DNA from: DALYDP01 sp964348685
GTDB lineage: Bacteria; Patescibacteriota; Gracilibacteria; Peribacterales; Peribacteraceae
DNA length: 30,492 nucleotides
Assembly: GCA_964348685.1 (NCBI GenBank)
Contig: CAYGDM010000005.1
Location: 1-30,492 of the forward strand
Reading direction: 5' to 3'
The translations under genes and the position numbers were made by a program. Under the pieces are notes generated by a model. The model made no database searches. It was not told the origin of the DNA and saw nothing but the letters and a program-made list of their open reading frames with translations. This document shows positions 1 through 6,386 of the stretch, in pieces. Positions within the stretch are counted from its first letter, which is position 1. Each line of letters begins with the position of its first letter.

Positions 1-240
1 GTTTTGAAACTCGGAACACAGCTGCGCGGCGAGCGTCTTGTTGTGGGCAAGCACGAGCGTCGGGCGCTGCACCTGCTGGATGATGTTGGCCATCGTGAAC
101 GTCTTGCCCGTGCCCGTCGCGCCGAGGAGCGTCTGGTGCTTCTCGCCGGCCGTCACGCCCTTGATCAGCTTTTCGATAGCCTTCGGCTGGTCGCCGGTCG
201 GTTCGAATTTCGAGACGAGCTTGAAGGGGAGCTGCTTCAT
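1..240 (-). CDS. uvrB: UvrABC excision nuclease subunit B, N-terminal fragment
   Basis: This is the first 80 codons of UvrB, the helicase-like damage-verification subunit of nucleotide excision repair, which takes DNA from UvrA and recruits UvrC. The reading starts at the ATG at 240 and runs off the left edge of the window. Visible marks are the TGDQP stretch (residues 15-19), typical of the UvrB N-terminus, and the Walker A loop GATGTGKT at residues 40-47. A conserved segment ending in LAHNKTLAAQL follows at 64-74. The ATP-binding start of domain 1 is present; the beta-hairpin and later helicase motifs lie outside the window. A TACAAT hexamer (251-256, read on the minus strand) ends 10 nt before the start, so the transcript would have almost no leader. 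The identification is firm. Confidence 0.96.
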   Translation of the reverse strand, partial: MKQLPFKLVSKFEPTGDQPKAIEKLIKGVTAGEKHQTLLGATGTGKTFTMANIIQQVQRPTLVLAHNKTLAAQLCSEFQN

Positions 241-250
241 GTGACTCGGT

Positions 251-256
251 ATTGTA
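251..256 (-). promoter_or_regulatory. -10 hexamer of uvrB
   Basis: TACAAT on the minus strand ends 10 nt before the uvrB ATG. No clear -35 box and no Shine-Dalgarno site are seen. This is one member of the short-leader promoter class that dominates the window. Confidence 0.55.
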
Positions 257-336
257 GCGCATCCGACGACCCCCTCCAATGGAAGGAAGGCTTTTACCCC
301 ATGAAATCAACGCCCGAATCCCTTGTTTTTCGGCTT

Positions 337-361
337 GAGGAGGGATGAAATGCCCCTCCTC
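337..361 (+). promoter_or_regulatory. Purine/pyrimidine hairpin at start of first unknown gene
   Basis: The arm GAGGAGGG (337-344) and the arm CCCTCCTC (354-361) are perfect reverse complements around a 9-nt loop. The purine arm looks like a Shine-Dalgarno sequence. It is one base from the ATG at 345, inside the loop, and the next in-frame ATG (363) lies just past the hairpin. The pairing could mask the ribosome site or simply mark the start region. Confidence 0.4.
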
Positions 362-1610
362 CATGGAATACATCGTTGATCCGACGGTCGTGTACAAAGA
401 CCCCGCGTTCAAAGGCGCGAGGAAAAACATCGCGGGAGTGCTGCGAAACATCCCGGAAGAGCATTGGAAGAAAGACGGCGAAGAAGACAGGAAGATCGCC
501 TTGCTGCGAAACGCGCGCTCGTCGCACATTCGCTTCGCGCTGTTGAACGGCAATCGATCGGAAGAGGGTGAGAAAGACGGCATCGTCGAAATCAGCGTGA
601 TGGCGCAATTTTCCAACATACTAAACAGGCCGCTCGCGCCGCACGAAATCCGCAACATGCCCCAACTCGCCGACGAGCCCGTGGAAAAAACGATCGATCC
701 CGATTGGAGCAGTGAGCTCCTGCGAGAGTTGTCGGAGAGGGAGATCGTCGCCGCCCTGTGCGCCGCATACTCCAACCGCGCGAAGAGGCTCGTGCGCGAA
801 CTGGAACGGGGCGGTTTCGGAAACCGCGACATCCAACGCCGACTCGCGTTGATGGAAGAACGCTGCGCCGCCGCGATCGAGCGCTTACTCCCCAAACCAC
901 CGGAAGAAATCCGGCTGCCATGGCCGCCGGAAGGTCCGCCGAACAAGGAAGACATCGACGACGCATGGGACATGATGGCGGACGTGGCACGCGAACTCGT
1001 GAAGGAAGCGCATCCGGATCACGAAACGAGGGCATTCGTCGACTCGCTCGGGGCAGACTCGTTTTTCGTGAGCCTCATGACATACGAGGAAAAGACCGAA
1101 GAAATCATGGATGCGATAACGCCACAGGAGGACGCCCGGCCGACGTTCGCGCCGGACGACGAGCACGGGGAAGGAAACGACGACGATGACACGACGTGGA
1201 ACGACGACCACGGCGACGTGGCGATGCAGGAACCCGTGTACGACGAAAACACCGAGTTCTTCATCTCGATGAAATTCGAACGAAAATGGAATAAAGAGAG
1301 CGAGAAGTGGCCGACCATCCTGAGCAATCGTTCACAAACCGTCTTCATTCCCGACATCACGGCGATGAACGTCATAGCGGCGCTGCCGCCGGAGGCCCGA
1401 AAAACGATCGCCGATGCGCTCCTCTTCAAGCTCCTCGAAAAAATCATCAACGAAGAGGCGGAAGACGAAGAGGAAGACGGAGGAGTGCATCCCGCATGGC
1501 GCACGACGTTTAGGGAGGGAACTGCGGACATCCTCGAAAATTGCGTTAAACTCCAAGATTTATATATCCGACTCGTCACGATCGGCGTCACGCCCGACGA
1601 CGTCATGTGA
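345..1610 (+). CDS. Unrecognised acidic protein (421 aa)
   Basis: I do not recognise a family. The protein is soluble-looking, with no signal peptide or membrane segment. Residues about 127-180 are helical and charged (LLRELSEREIVAALCAAYSNRAKRLVREL as overlapping pieces). A proline-rich step near 183-200 follows, then a strongly acidic low-complexity stretch around 267-300 rich in Asp and Glu, and a second acidic run near 371-376. The end is helical. The start is uncertain: the ATG at 345 lies one base after a GAGGAGGG run, while the in-frame ATG at 363 gives 415 residues and follows a CCTCC tract like several other starts here. It precedes a second unrecognised gene by about 40 nt and may share its transcript. 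Codon use and its long undisturbed frame support a real gene; function is unknown. Confidence 0.75.
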   Translation: MKCPSSMEYIVDPTVVYKDPAFKGARKNIAGVLRNIPEEHWKKDGEEDRKIALLRNARSSHIRFALLNGNRSEEGEKDGIVEISVMAQFSNILNRPLAPHEIRNMPQLADEPVEKTIDPDWSSELLRELSEREIVAALCAAYSNRAKRLVRELERGGFGNRDIQRRLALMEERCAAAIERLLPKPPEEIRLPWPPEGPPNKEDIDDAWDMMADVARELVKEAHPDHETRAFVDSLGADSFFVSLMTYEEKTEEIMDAITPQEDARPTFAPDDEHGEGNDDDDTTWNDDHGDVAMQEPVYDENTEFFISMKFERKWNKESEKWPTILSNRSQTVFIPDITAMNVIAALPPEARKTIADALLFKLLEKIINEEAEDEEEDGGVHPAWRTTFREGTADILENCVKLQDLYIRLVTIGVTPDDVM

Positions 1611-1649
1611 TCTTGTCCTCCGCCGTGCCGCGTGCTCCACTGTTCAACT

Positions 1650-2270
1650 ATGGCCCATGACACGTTCGACGACCGGGACAAACCCTATGACTGGCTCGAT
1701 CGGGCATATCCATACAATTTGGAGGAAGGAGACTATGCGACAGGAGTACAAAACTTTTCTCGAGCGATCTCCAGACTCAGCGTGTCCGCACGCGCAATCA
1801 TGCGCCAGAAAAGGTGGGACGCTCAAAGCAACGTACTCATCGAGTTGGACGTCATACCCGACAGCGGTTATTGGAGTTTTTCGACGCAGCTCGCCTATCT
1901 AGCGCGATATGAAAACCGACCCGCTGCGGCACAACGCAAACGCACGCCCACATGGGATTTGGGGAATAAAGGAATTGAAACGCATGCCATCGTAGACGTG
2001 CCGGACGATATCGTCAGCGGCGCGCTCCTCTCCATCCATCAAGACAGCCGTCGCAGCCTTCTGAAAGGACTGTGCTACAACCGGCTGCAAGTCCTCTGCA
2101 GAAACGTCGATTGCGAGAACGTTCCGGAAGAAGTGGAATCGCTGCAAAAAATGATCGCAGACGCCTACAGGGGCATCATGCTGGGAGAAACGCATCCGGG
2201 GTTCGACGCGGACGGCGTTACGACGAAGCCTCAATCAGGTACCATGCCACGCAATGATCGACCTCTCTGA
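1650..2270 (+). CDS. Unrecognised protein upstream of serS (206 aa)
   Basis: No family is recognised. I chose the ATG at 1650 (MAHDTFDDRDKPYDW); an upstream GTG at 1632 would add six residues. The N-terminus is rich in Asp, Tyr and Trp. A central part (roughly residues 38-95) contains ARAIMRQKRW and IELDVIPDSGYWSFSTQLAY. The C-terminal half is helical and carries three cysteines near 140-155. There is no signal peptide and no membrane segment. The end overlaps the start of serS by 17 nt in another frame, so the two genes are probably co-transcribed. Its role, and any link to tRNA charging, cannot be told from the sequence. Confidence 0.65.
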   Translation: MAHDTFDDRDKPYDWLDRAYPYNLEEGDYATGVQNFSRAISRLSVSARAIMRQKRWDAQSNVLIELDVIPDSGYWSFSTQLAYLARYENRPAAAQRKRTPTWDLGNKGIETHAIVDVPDDIVSGALLSIHQDSRRSLLKGLCYNRLQVLCRNVDCENVPEEVESLQKMIADAYRGIMLGETHPGFDADGVTTKPQSGTMPRNDRPL

Positions 2271-3564
2271 CCTCCGAGCCCGGCCCGACGCATACAAGGA
2301 AGCTGCTAAGAACAAAGGAGTGAAATCCGACGTGCACGGGTTTTTGAAACTCGACGAAGAGCGTCGCGAGCTGCAACAGAAGGTCGAAGCCATGCGCGCG
2401 GAACGCAACAGCGTGAGCAAGTCCGTGCCGCAGATGCAGGGCGACGAGAAGGCGAAGACGATCGCCGCGATGAAGGAGCTCGGCGATACACTGAAAGCGA
2501 GCGAAGAAAAACTGACGACGATCGAAACGGAGTGGAACGCGCTCTACCTCACGATCCCGAACCTGCCGCTGCCCGAAGTCCCGGTCGGCCACAGCGAAGA
2601 GGAGAACGTCGTGATTCGCGAAGTCGGCGAGAAAAAAAAATTCACGTTCCCCGTGAAGGACCACATGGCGCTCGGCACGGTGCTCGACATCATCGACGTC
2701 GAGAAGGCCGCGATCGTGAGCGGCTCGCGCTTCGCGTACTTGAAAGGCGATGCCGTGCGCATGCAGATGGCGATCATCCAACTGACGTTCGATACGCTCG
2801 CCGACGAAAAAACCCTCGCGTCGCTCATCAAGAAGCACAAACTGAACGTCGCCGCGAAAGCGTTCGTCCCGATGCTTCCGCCCGTGATCATGCGCCGCGA
2901 CGTGATGGACCGCATGGACCGCCTGCAGCCCGAAGACCAGCGCTACCTGCTGCCGGAAGACGGCCAGGTGCTGATCGGTTCGGCCGAACACACGATGGGC
3001 CCCTACTACATGGAAGAAACGATCCCGGAGGAGAATCTCCCGATCCGCTACGTCGGCTACTCGTCGGCCTTCCGCCGTGAAGCCGGCACCTACGGCAAGG
3101 ACATGGGCGGCATCCTGCGCGTCCACCAGTTCGATAAATTGGAGATGGAATCGTTCACGACGGCCGAGACCGGCGCGGAGGAACAGAAGCTCATCGTCGC
3201 GATCCAAGAGCACCTCGTAGGACTCCTCGGCGTGCCGTACCGCGTGCTACAGAAGTGCACCTACGACATCGGCAAGCCGAACGCCAACGGCCTCGACATC
3301 GAGTGCTGGGTGCCGTCGCAGGAGACGTACCGCGAGACACACACGAGCGACTACATGACCGATTACCAAGCGCGCCGCCTGGGGACGTATTACAAGGGGC
3401 CGGAAGGCAAGAAGCTCGTGCACATGAACGACGCGACGGCCTTCGCCATCGGCCGCATCCTCATCGCGATCCTCGAGAACCACCAGAACGAGGACGGGTC
3501 GGTGACGATCCCCGAAGCGCTGCGGCCCTACATGGGAGGCCAAAAAATGATCGTAAAGCGGTAA
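2254..3564 (+). CDS. serS: Seryl-tRNA synthetase
   Basis: SerRS attaches serine to tRNA-Ser in the cytoplasm. The protein has 436 residues, close to the usual bacterial length. Residues 1-95 form the N-terminal long antiparallel coiled coil, with heptad-rich text such as LDEERRELQQKVEAMRAER, that reaches the tRNA variable arm. The class II catalytic core follows. Motif 2 is seen around 271-296 (SAFRREAG, then GTYGKDMGGILRVHQFDK), and motif 3 near 397-413 with FAIGRILIAILEN. A conserved PNLPLPEVPVG linker lies at 102-112. The start MIDLSDLR fits the family. TACCAT at 2240-2245 ends 8 nt before the ATG, which suggests a promoter of its own even though it overlaps the preceding gene. No truncation or missing motif is apparent. 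Confidence 0.97.
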   Translation: MIDLSDLRARPDAYKEAAKNKGVKSDVHGFLKLDEERRELQQKVEAMRAERNSVSKSVPQMQGDEKAKTIAAMKELGDTLKASEEKLTTIETEWNALYLTIPNLPLPEVPVGHSEEENVVIREVGEKKKFTFPVKDHMALGTVLDIIDVEKAAIVSGSRFAYLKGDAVRMQMAIIQLTFDTLADEKTLASLIKKHKLNVAAKAFVPMLPPVIMRRDVMDRMDRLQPEDQRYLLPEDGQVLIGSAEHTMGPYYMEETIPEENLPIRYVGYSSAFRREAGTYGKDMGGILRVHQFDKLEMESFTTAETGAEEQKLIVAIQEHLVGLLGVPYRVLQKCTYDIGKPNANGLDIECWVPSQETYRETHTSDYMTDYQARRLGTYYKGPEGKKLVHMNDATAFAIGRILIAILENHQNEDGSVTIPEALRPYMGGQKMIVKR

Positions 3565-3662
3565 AAAGACCGATTTTGCCAGAATCGTGGAAAAGGATCA
3601 TGCTATGCATACCGATCCTTGCACTTCGCGGGCGGGACTTCTCCACGGGAAAGGGATATCTC

Positions 3663-3914
3663 ATGTTCTTTTTCGTTACCAGGAACATCATGCTCTTCAT
3701 TATCGGCATGGTGCTCCTCTATGTGTGCGATCTGTTGTTCTCGGCATCGTATCGATACTCACTACGATCCACGGGAACATTCGGCGGACGCCCCCACTCG
3801 GGCGCTTCGCTCGGGTACAAAAAATTAAGTCGATCGTACGCAATGTGGGGAACAATCTGCGCGATTCCCACCCTGCTCTGCTTCATCAGGCTTATCCAGC
3901 ACCTGATCTTCTGA
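3663..3914 (+). CDS. Small membrane protein (83 aa), unknown
   Basis: The protein has two likely membrane helices: one near residues 6-30 (IMLFIIGMVLLYVCDLLF) and one near 60-82 (WGTICAIPTLLCFIRLI), joined by a basic, glycine-rich loop. I do not recognise a family. The ATG at 3663 is chosen because AAGGGA (3651-3656) sits 6 nt upstream, one of the few good Shine-Dalgarno sites in the window. The other clear example is also a small membrane protein, at 26954. Its base composition is more A+T-rich than its neighbours. It follows serS by about 100 nt and ends just before an intrinsic terminator, so it is the last gene of this plus-strand run. Confidence 0.6.
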   Translation: MFFFVTRNIMLFIIGMVLLYVCDLLFSASYRYSLRSTGTFGGRPHSGASLGYKKLSRSYAMWGTICAIPTLLCFIRLIQHLIF

Positions 3915-3936
3915 AGCGCGTGCATGATCGAACATG

Positions 3937-3963
3937 GGTGCAACCTCCGCGTTGCACCTTTTT
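3937..3963 (+). terminator. Intrinsic terminator after the serS gene group
   Basis: GGTGCAAC (3937-3944) and GTTGCACC (3951-3958) form a perfect 8-bp stem with a 6-nt loop, followed by five T residues on the plus strand. There is no T run on the minus side, so it works for the plus-strand genes. The T run touches the stop codon of the convergent gene. Confidence 0.85.
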
Positions 3964-4543
3964 ATACGCGCTTGGAAAAACGTTCGATCATCGCACGCAT
4001 CACGCTGATGAATCGCTTGCCTTTTTTGTCCACCTCATAGGTGCGGCCCACGTACCGATCATCCATATCCCTGAGCTGTGCGATGGTGAGCTCCCCCATG
4101 CCGGCCGGACAATACGCATGCGGACCCGCCTTGATCGACCACAACTTCGCCATGAACAGCCCGCGCTCGACGTCGGGTTCCTGCAATTCGAATTTCGCCA
4201 TTTCCAAGACCGCTTTTATCTTCTCCGTGCCGCGCTTTCCGATCCGCTGAATGCGAAGGAAATGCGGATCGGCGAAATACACGAGTTCCCGAGGCGAGAG
4301 CCCAGCGAACCTGAGCGCGCACTGCGGATCGGCGCCGCCGATCTTCTTCCAAAAAATATTCGACTGCTCGTCGAACCCCACGTCGACCAGGTCAAATTGA
4401 TCCCGTAATTCCGCGGACAATTCTCGCAAACGTTCCGCCGCTACGCGCTGAGCATCTTCATGGCCGCTCCATTGCACCTGCTCGACCGTCAGGTTCATGG
4501 CATCGGCAGCGTAGGCCAGGTCTTTGGAATGATTGGGATTCAT
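3962..4543 (-). CDS. Protein with helix-hairpin-helix / alpha-CTD-like segment (193 aa)
   Basis: The family is not recognised as a whole. Residues 81-120 read LSPRELVYFADPHFLRI, then QRIGKRGTEKIKAVL. This resembles the helix-hairpin-helix turn (I-x-x-I-G-K-x-x-x-x-x-I) of the RNA polymerase alpha C-terminal domain and similar nucleic-acid-binding domains. Upstream, residues 20-65 are helical and charged. The C-terminal third (about 125-193) ends in a basic helix with KKGKRFISVMRAMIERFSKRV-type text. No signal peptide is present. TAGCCT (4554-4559, minus strand) ends 10 nt before the ATG. It diverges from the small gene at 4570 through a promoter module that recurs near 28020. DNA or RNA binding is inference; the HhH-like part is moderately convincing. 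Confidence 0.7.
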   Translation of the reverse strand: MNPNHSKDLAYAADAMNLTVEQVQWSGHEDAQRVAAERLRELSAELRDQFDLVDVGFDEQSNIFWKKIGGADPQCALRFAGLSPRELVYFADPHFLRIQRIGKRGTEKIKAVLEMAKFELQEPDVERGLFMAKLWSIKAGPHAYCPAGMGELTIAQLRDMDDRYVGRTYEVDKKGKRFISVMRAMIERFSKRV

Positions 4544-4549
4544 GCGGTT

Positions 4550-4569
4550 GGCTAGGCTACCATGGATCT
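4550..4569. promoter_or_regulatory. Divergent promoter module, copy 1
   Basis: The stretch GGCTAGGCTACCATGGATC lies between the divergent starts at 4543 and 4570. On the plus strand TACCAT (4558-4563) ends 6 nt before the ATG at 4570. On the minus strand TAGCCT (4554-4559) ends 10 nt before the ATG at 4543. A nearly identical module lies at 28021-28038 between tsaB and the GT2 gene. Confidence 0.55.
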
Positions 4570-4797
4570 ATGCTCTCTTTGAACGACATCCTCAAGGTTG
4601 CAAAATTCGAGGCTCAATATGGCAAAAGCGAAGCAACCTTCAGCCCCCAATGGAATGAGGACCAGCGCGGCCCCGAACAGACGTTCAGCCCGTCGTGGCA
4701 TGAAAACCAGCAAAGAATCCATAAAACGATCGATGAAGCACGGGACGCCTTGGGCGCCGCCCACAAGCTGCCAACGGACGGTCCTGATGTAGAATAA
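4570..4797 (+). CDS. Small hydrophilic protein (75 aa), unknown
   Basis: The protein has no signal peptide and no membrane segment, and I do not recognise it. Two similar pieces, ATFSPQWNEDQRG (22-34) and QTFSPSWHENQQ (37-48), look like a short tandem repeat with the pattern TFSPxWxExQ. The C-terminal third is helical and acidic. An overlapping 64-residue frame (4598-4792) is less convincing because it is dominated by Arg and Pro. TACCAT ends exactly 6 nt before this ATG, which supports the start. Its stop codon TAA overlaps the -10 hexamer of the receiver gene that follows, so the two are packed as tightly as possible. Confidence 0.6.
   Translation: MLSLNDILKVAKFEAQYGKSEATFSPQWNEDQRGPEQTFSPSWHENQQRIHKTIDEARDALGAAHKLPTDGPDVE
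4790..4795 (+). promoter_or_regulatory. -10 hexamer of receiver gene, overlapping upstream stop
   Basis: TAGAAT ends 6 nt before the GTG start at 4802, and its last base is the first base of the TAA stop (4795-4797) of the upstream gene. The geometry implies a transcript that begins at or next to the start codon. Confidence 0.6.
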
Positions 4798-4801
4798 CCG
4801 C

Positions 4802-5188
4802 GTGACCGACCCCCTCTTCCTCATCGCCGACGACAGCGTCGAAAAAACAAAGCTCCTTCTGGCGGCCATCCACGCCGCGGAATGGGATATCGAAGTGGCG
4901 ACCGCCGCGACGACGGAAGAAGCGTACGTGATCATGCGCAAGCGCCGCGTCGATTTCGCGTTCATCGATTACTACATCCCGAACGACAACGGCCCGCACC
5001 TGATCGAACGCCTGAAGAACCGCAACTGGGACGCGCGCGTGGCGCTTGTGAGCAGCAGCAAGAAACCGTCGAACCTCAAAGAGGCGATCGACGCCGGCGC
5101 GGAAACGACGATCTGCACGTCGGACGCGGCGCACGTGGTGGCAGCACAACTCGATACGCTGCTAAAGGAGTGGATGGCGAGCCAATGA
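4802..5188 (+). CDS. Stand-alone response-regulator receiver domain protein
   Basis: A single REC (CheY-like) domain of 128 residues with no output domain. The acidic pair D10-D11 (IADDS) and the phospho-acceptor D56 (FAFIDYYIPN) are in place, as is the Ser/Thr switch position (ALVSSS, 81-86). The lysine expected near the end of strand 5 is not seen: the region reads ETTICTSD where most family members have a K-P pair. This may alter phosphorylation-driven switching. No histidine kinase is encoded in the window, so the partner is unknown. The start is GTG at 4802, judged by the -10 hexamer 6 nt upstream and by alignment of the first strand. It is followed by a repeat-bearing gap and then the glycosyltransferase at 5274. 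Confidence 0.85.
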   Translation: MTDPLFLIADDSVEKTKLLLAAIHAAEWDIEVATAATTEEAYVIMRKRRVDFAFIDYYIPNDNGPHLIERLKNRNWDARVALVSSSKKPSNLKEAIDAGAETTICTSDAAHVVAAQLDTLLKEWMASQ

Positions 5189-5189
5189 A

Positions 5190-5224
5190 CGTTGTCATGG
5201 TTCGACGAACTCACCATGACAACG
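5190..5224. repeat. REP-like hairpin, short relative of the 123-bp repeat
   Basis: A perfect 12-bp stem is formed by 5190-5201 and 5213-5224 (arms CGTTGTCATGGT and ACCATGACAACG) with an 11-nt loop. The core GTCATGGTTCG and the end CTCACCATGACAAC match one half of the 123-bp elements at 12424 and 14537. It lies 2 nt after the stop of the receiver gene. Confidence 0.8.
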
Positions 5225-5230
5225 ACGCGT

Positions 5231-5257
5231 GTCAGCCTGAGTCCGTCGAAGGCTGAC
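5231..5257. repeat. Second extragenic hairpin (CAGCCT/AGGCTG type)
   Basis: GTCAGCCT (5231-5238) and AGGCTGAC (5250-5257) form a perfect 8-bp stem. The loop side carries CCGTCGAAGG. A related string, GTGTCACCCTTCGTCAGGCTC, lies next to the second 123-bp repeat at 14514-14536. It resembles the dispersed CCTTCGACAAGCTCAGG-type palindromes known from many bacterial genomes. Confidence 0.6.
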
Positions 5258-5261
5258 GAGG

Positions 5262-5267
5262 TATACT
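5262..5267 (+). promoter_or_regulatory. -10 hexamer of GT4 gene
   Basis: TATACT ends exactly 6 nt before the ATG at 5274 and there is no Shine-Dalgarno site. It is the clearest leaderless-type promoter in the left half of the window. Confidence 0.7.
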
Positions 5268-5273
5268 ACATGC

Positions 5274-6383
5274 ATGAAGATTCTTTTCACCCGCTTCCCG
5301 CTTGAAAGCATCCCCGACGGGGGAGCGGAGCGACAGGTGATCGCATTGGCGACGGGTTTGGCGGAACGAGGGCATGCGGTGTCGTTCGCGGGCAGCTGCG
5401 AGGCTTTGACGCCGGAATTCCGAAGGGCGAATCTCCCGGTCGTCGATCTCAAGATCGGTCCGCCGCCCGTCTCAAAGTTCGCGATCGCGCGGTTCATGCT
5501 GAAGAAGAAAACGATGAAGAGCGACCTCGAAACGATGCTCGCGGGATTCAAGAAATTGGACGTCATCGTCATGCTTAGCCTCACGGAAAAATTGCTCCTG
5601 ACCGACATCGCGGCGAAGCGCGGGGTGAAGGTGATCTGGATCGAACACGATCCTGTCGGAAAGTGGCTCACGAAGAACCCATGGCTCAAGCTCCTCAAAA
5701 AACAGAGCCAATACGCGACGACAGTGACCGTCTCGGACTTGAGCCGCGTGCAGTACCTAGGCATGGATTGGCACCCCAAGAAGACCGTCGCGATCACGAA
5801 CGGCATCGCGGACAGCTGGTTTAAAGAGAAGCCGAACACGCGCACGCCGAGCGATACTCTCCACCTCGGATACGTCGGTCGCCTCGCGGAAGAAAAAGGT
5901 ATCGACCTCCTTTTGAAAGCGGTCGCGAACGCGGACCACGTGACGCTCGATATCGTCGGCGACGGACCGGAGGAATCCTCGCTCAAAAAACGCGCGGACC
6001 GCCTCGGCCTCGGGCACCGTGCACGCTTCCTGGGACGGAGAAAAGACGTCGCGGATTTCTACCGCCAGATCGACGCGCTCGTACTCCCGTCACGCGAGCC
6101 GGATCCCTTCGGGATGGTCGTCGCGGAAGCGATGGCGATGGGCGTGCCGTGCCTCATCACCGACGCGTGCGGCATTGCGGCTTGCCTCCAAGCGGCGAGC
6201 GATGTCCTCGTGGTAGAACGAGACAATATCCACGCGCTCTTAAAGGGGATACAACAGCTGCAGGATGCGAAAAAACTCACCTTGATTAAGGCTGAGGTTA
6301 GAAGGACCGCGAAACAACAATTCGCCGTTTCGACCATGGTCGATCGGTACGAAACATTGTTCACTGGGACTTCCCCCAGATAA
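5274..6383 (+). CDS. Family 4 glycosyltransferase (GT-B fold)
   Basis: This enzyme probably transfers a sugar from a nucleotide-sugar donor to an envelope glycan or lipid acceptor. The N-terminal half starts with the GT-B pattern (KILFTRFPLESIPDGGAER, with the glycine-rich G16-G17 loop). The C-terminal half has GYVGRLAEEKGIDLLLKA (199-216), DIVGDGPEE (227-234) and the donor-site segment ending DPFGMVVAEAMAMG (277-290). In the EX7E position the first acid is Asp277 rather than Glu, and the second is E285. Length is 369 residues, with no signal peptide, so it is likely cytoplasmic or membrane-peripheral. It is followed after 3 nt, in the same frame, by the amidase-SpoIID gene, which suggests a shared transcript for wall building or remodelling. 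The sugar and acceptor cannot be told. Confidence 0.9.
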   Translation: MKILFTRFPLESIPDGGAERQVIALATGLAERGHAVSFAGSCEALTPEFRRANLPVVDLKIGPPPVSKFAIARFMLKKKTMKSDLETMLAGFKKLDVIVMLSLTEKLLLTDIAAKRGVKVIWIEHDPVGKWLTKNPWLKLLKKQSQYATTVTVSDLSRVQYLGMDWHPKKTVAITNGIADSWFKEKPNTRTPSDTLHLGYVGRLAEEKGIDLLLKAVANADHVTLDIVGDGPEESSLKKRADRLGLGHRARFLGRRKDVADFYRQIDALVLPSREPDPFGMVVAEAMAMGVPCLITDACGIAACLQAASDVLVVERDNIHALLKGIQQLQDAKKLTLIKAEVRRTAKQQFAVSTMVDRYETLFTGTSPR

Positions 6384-6386
6384 CAC

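Noticed and set aside
2218..3213. A 331-aa open frame opposite serS
   Set aside because: It is the reverse of SerRS coding sequence, with no motif of its own.
4598..4792. A 64-aa frame overlapping the 75-aa gene at 4570
   Set aside because: It is Arg/Pro-rich and lacks a start signal. The 4570 frame has the -10 hexamer exactly 6 nt upstream and an internal repeat.
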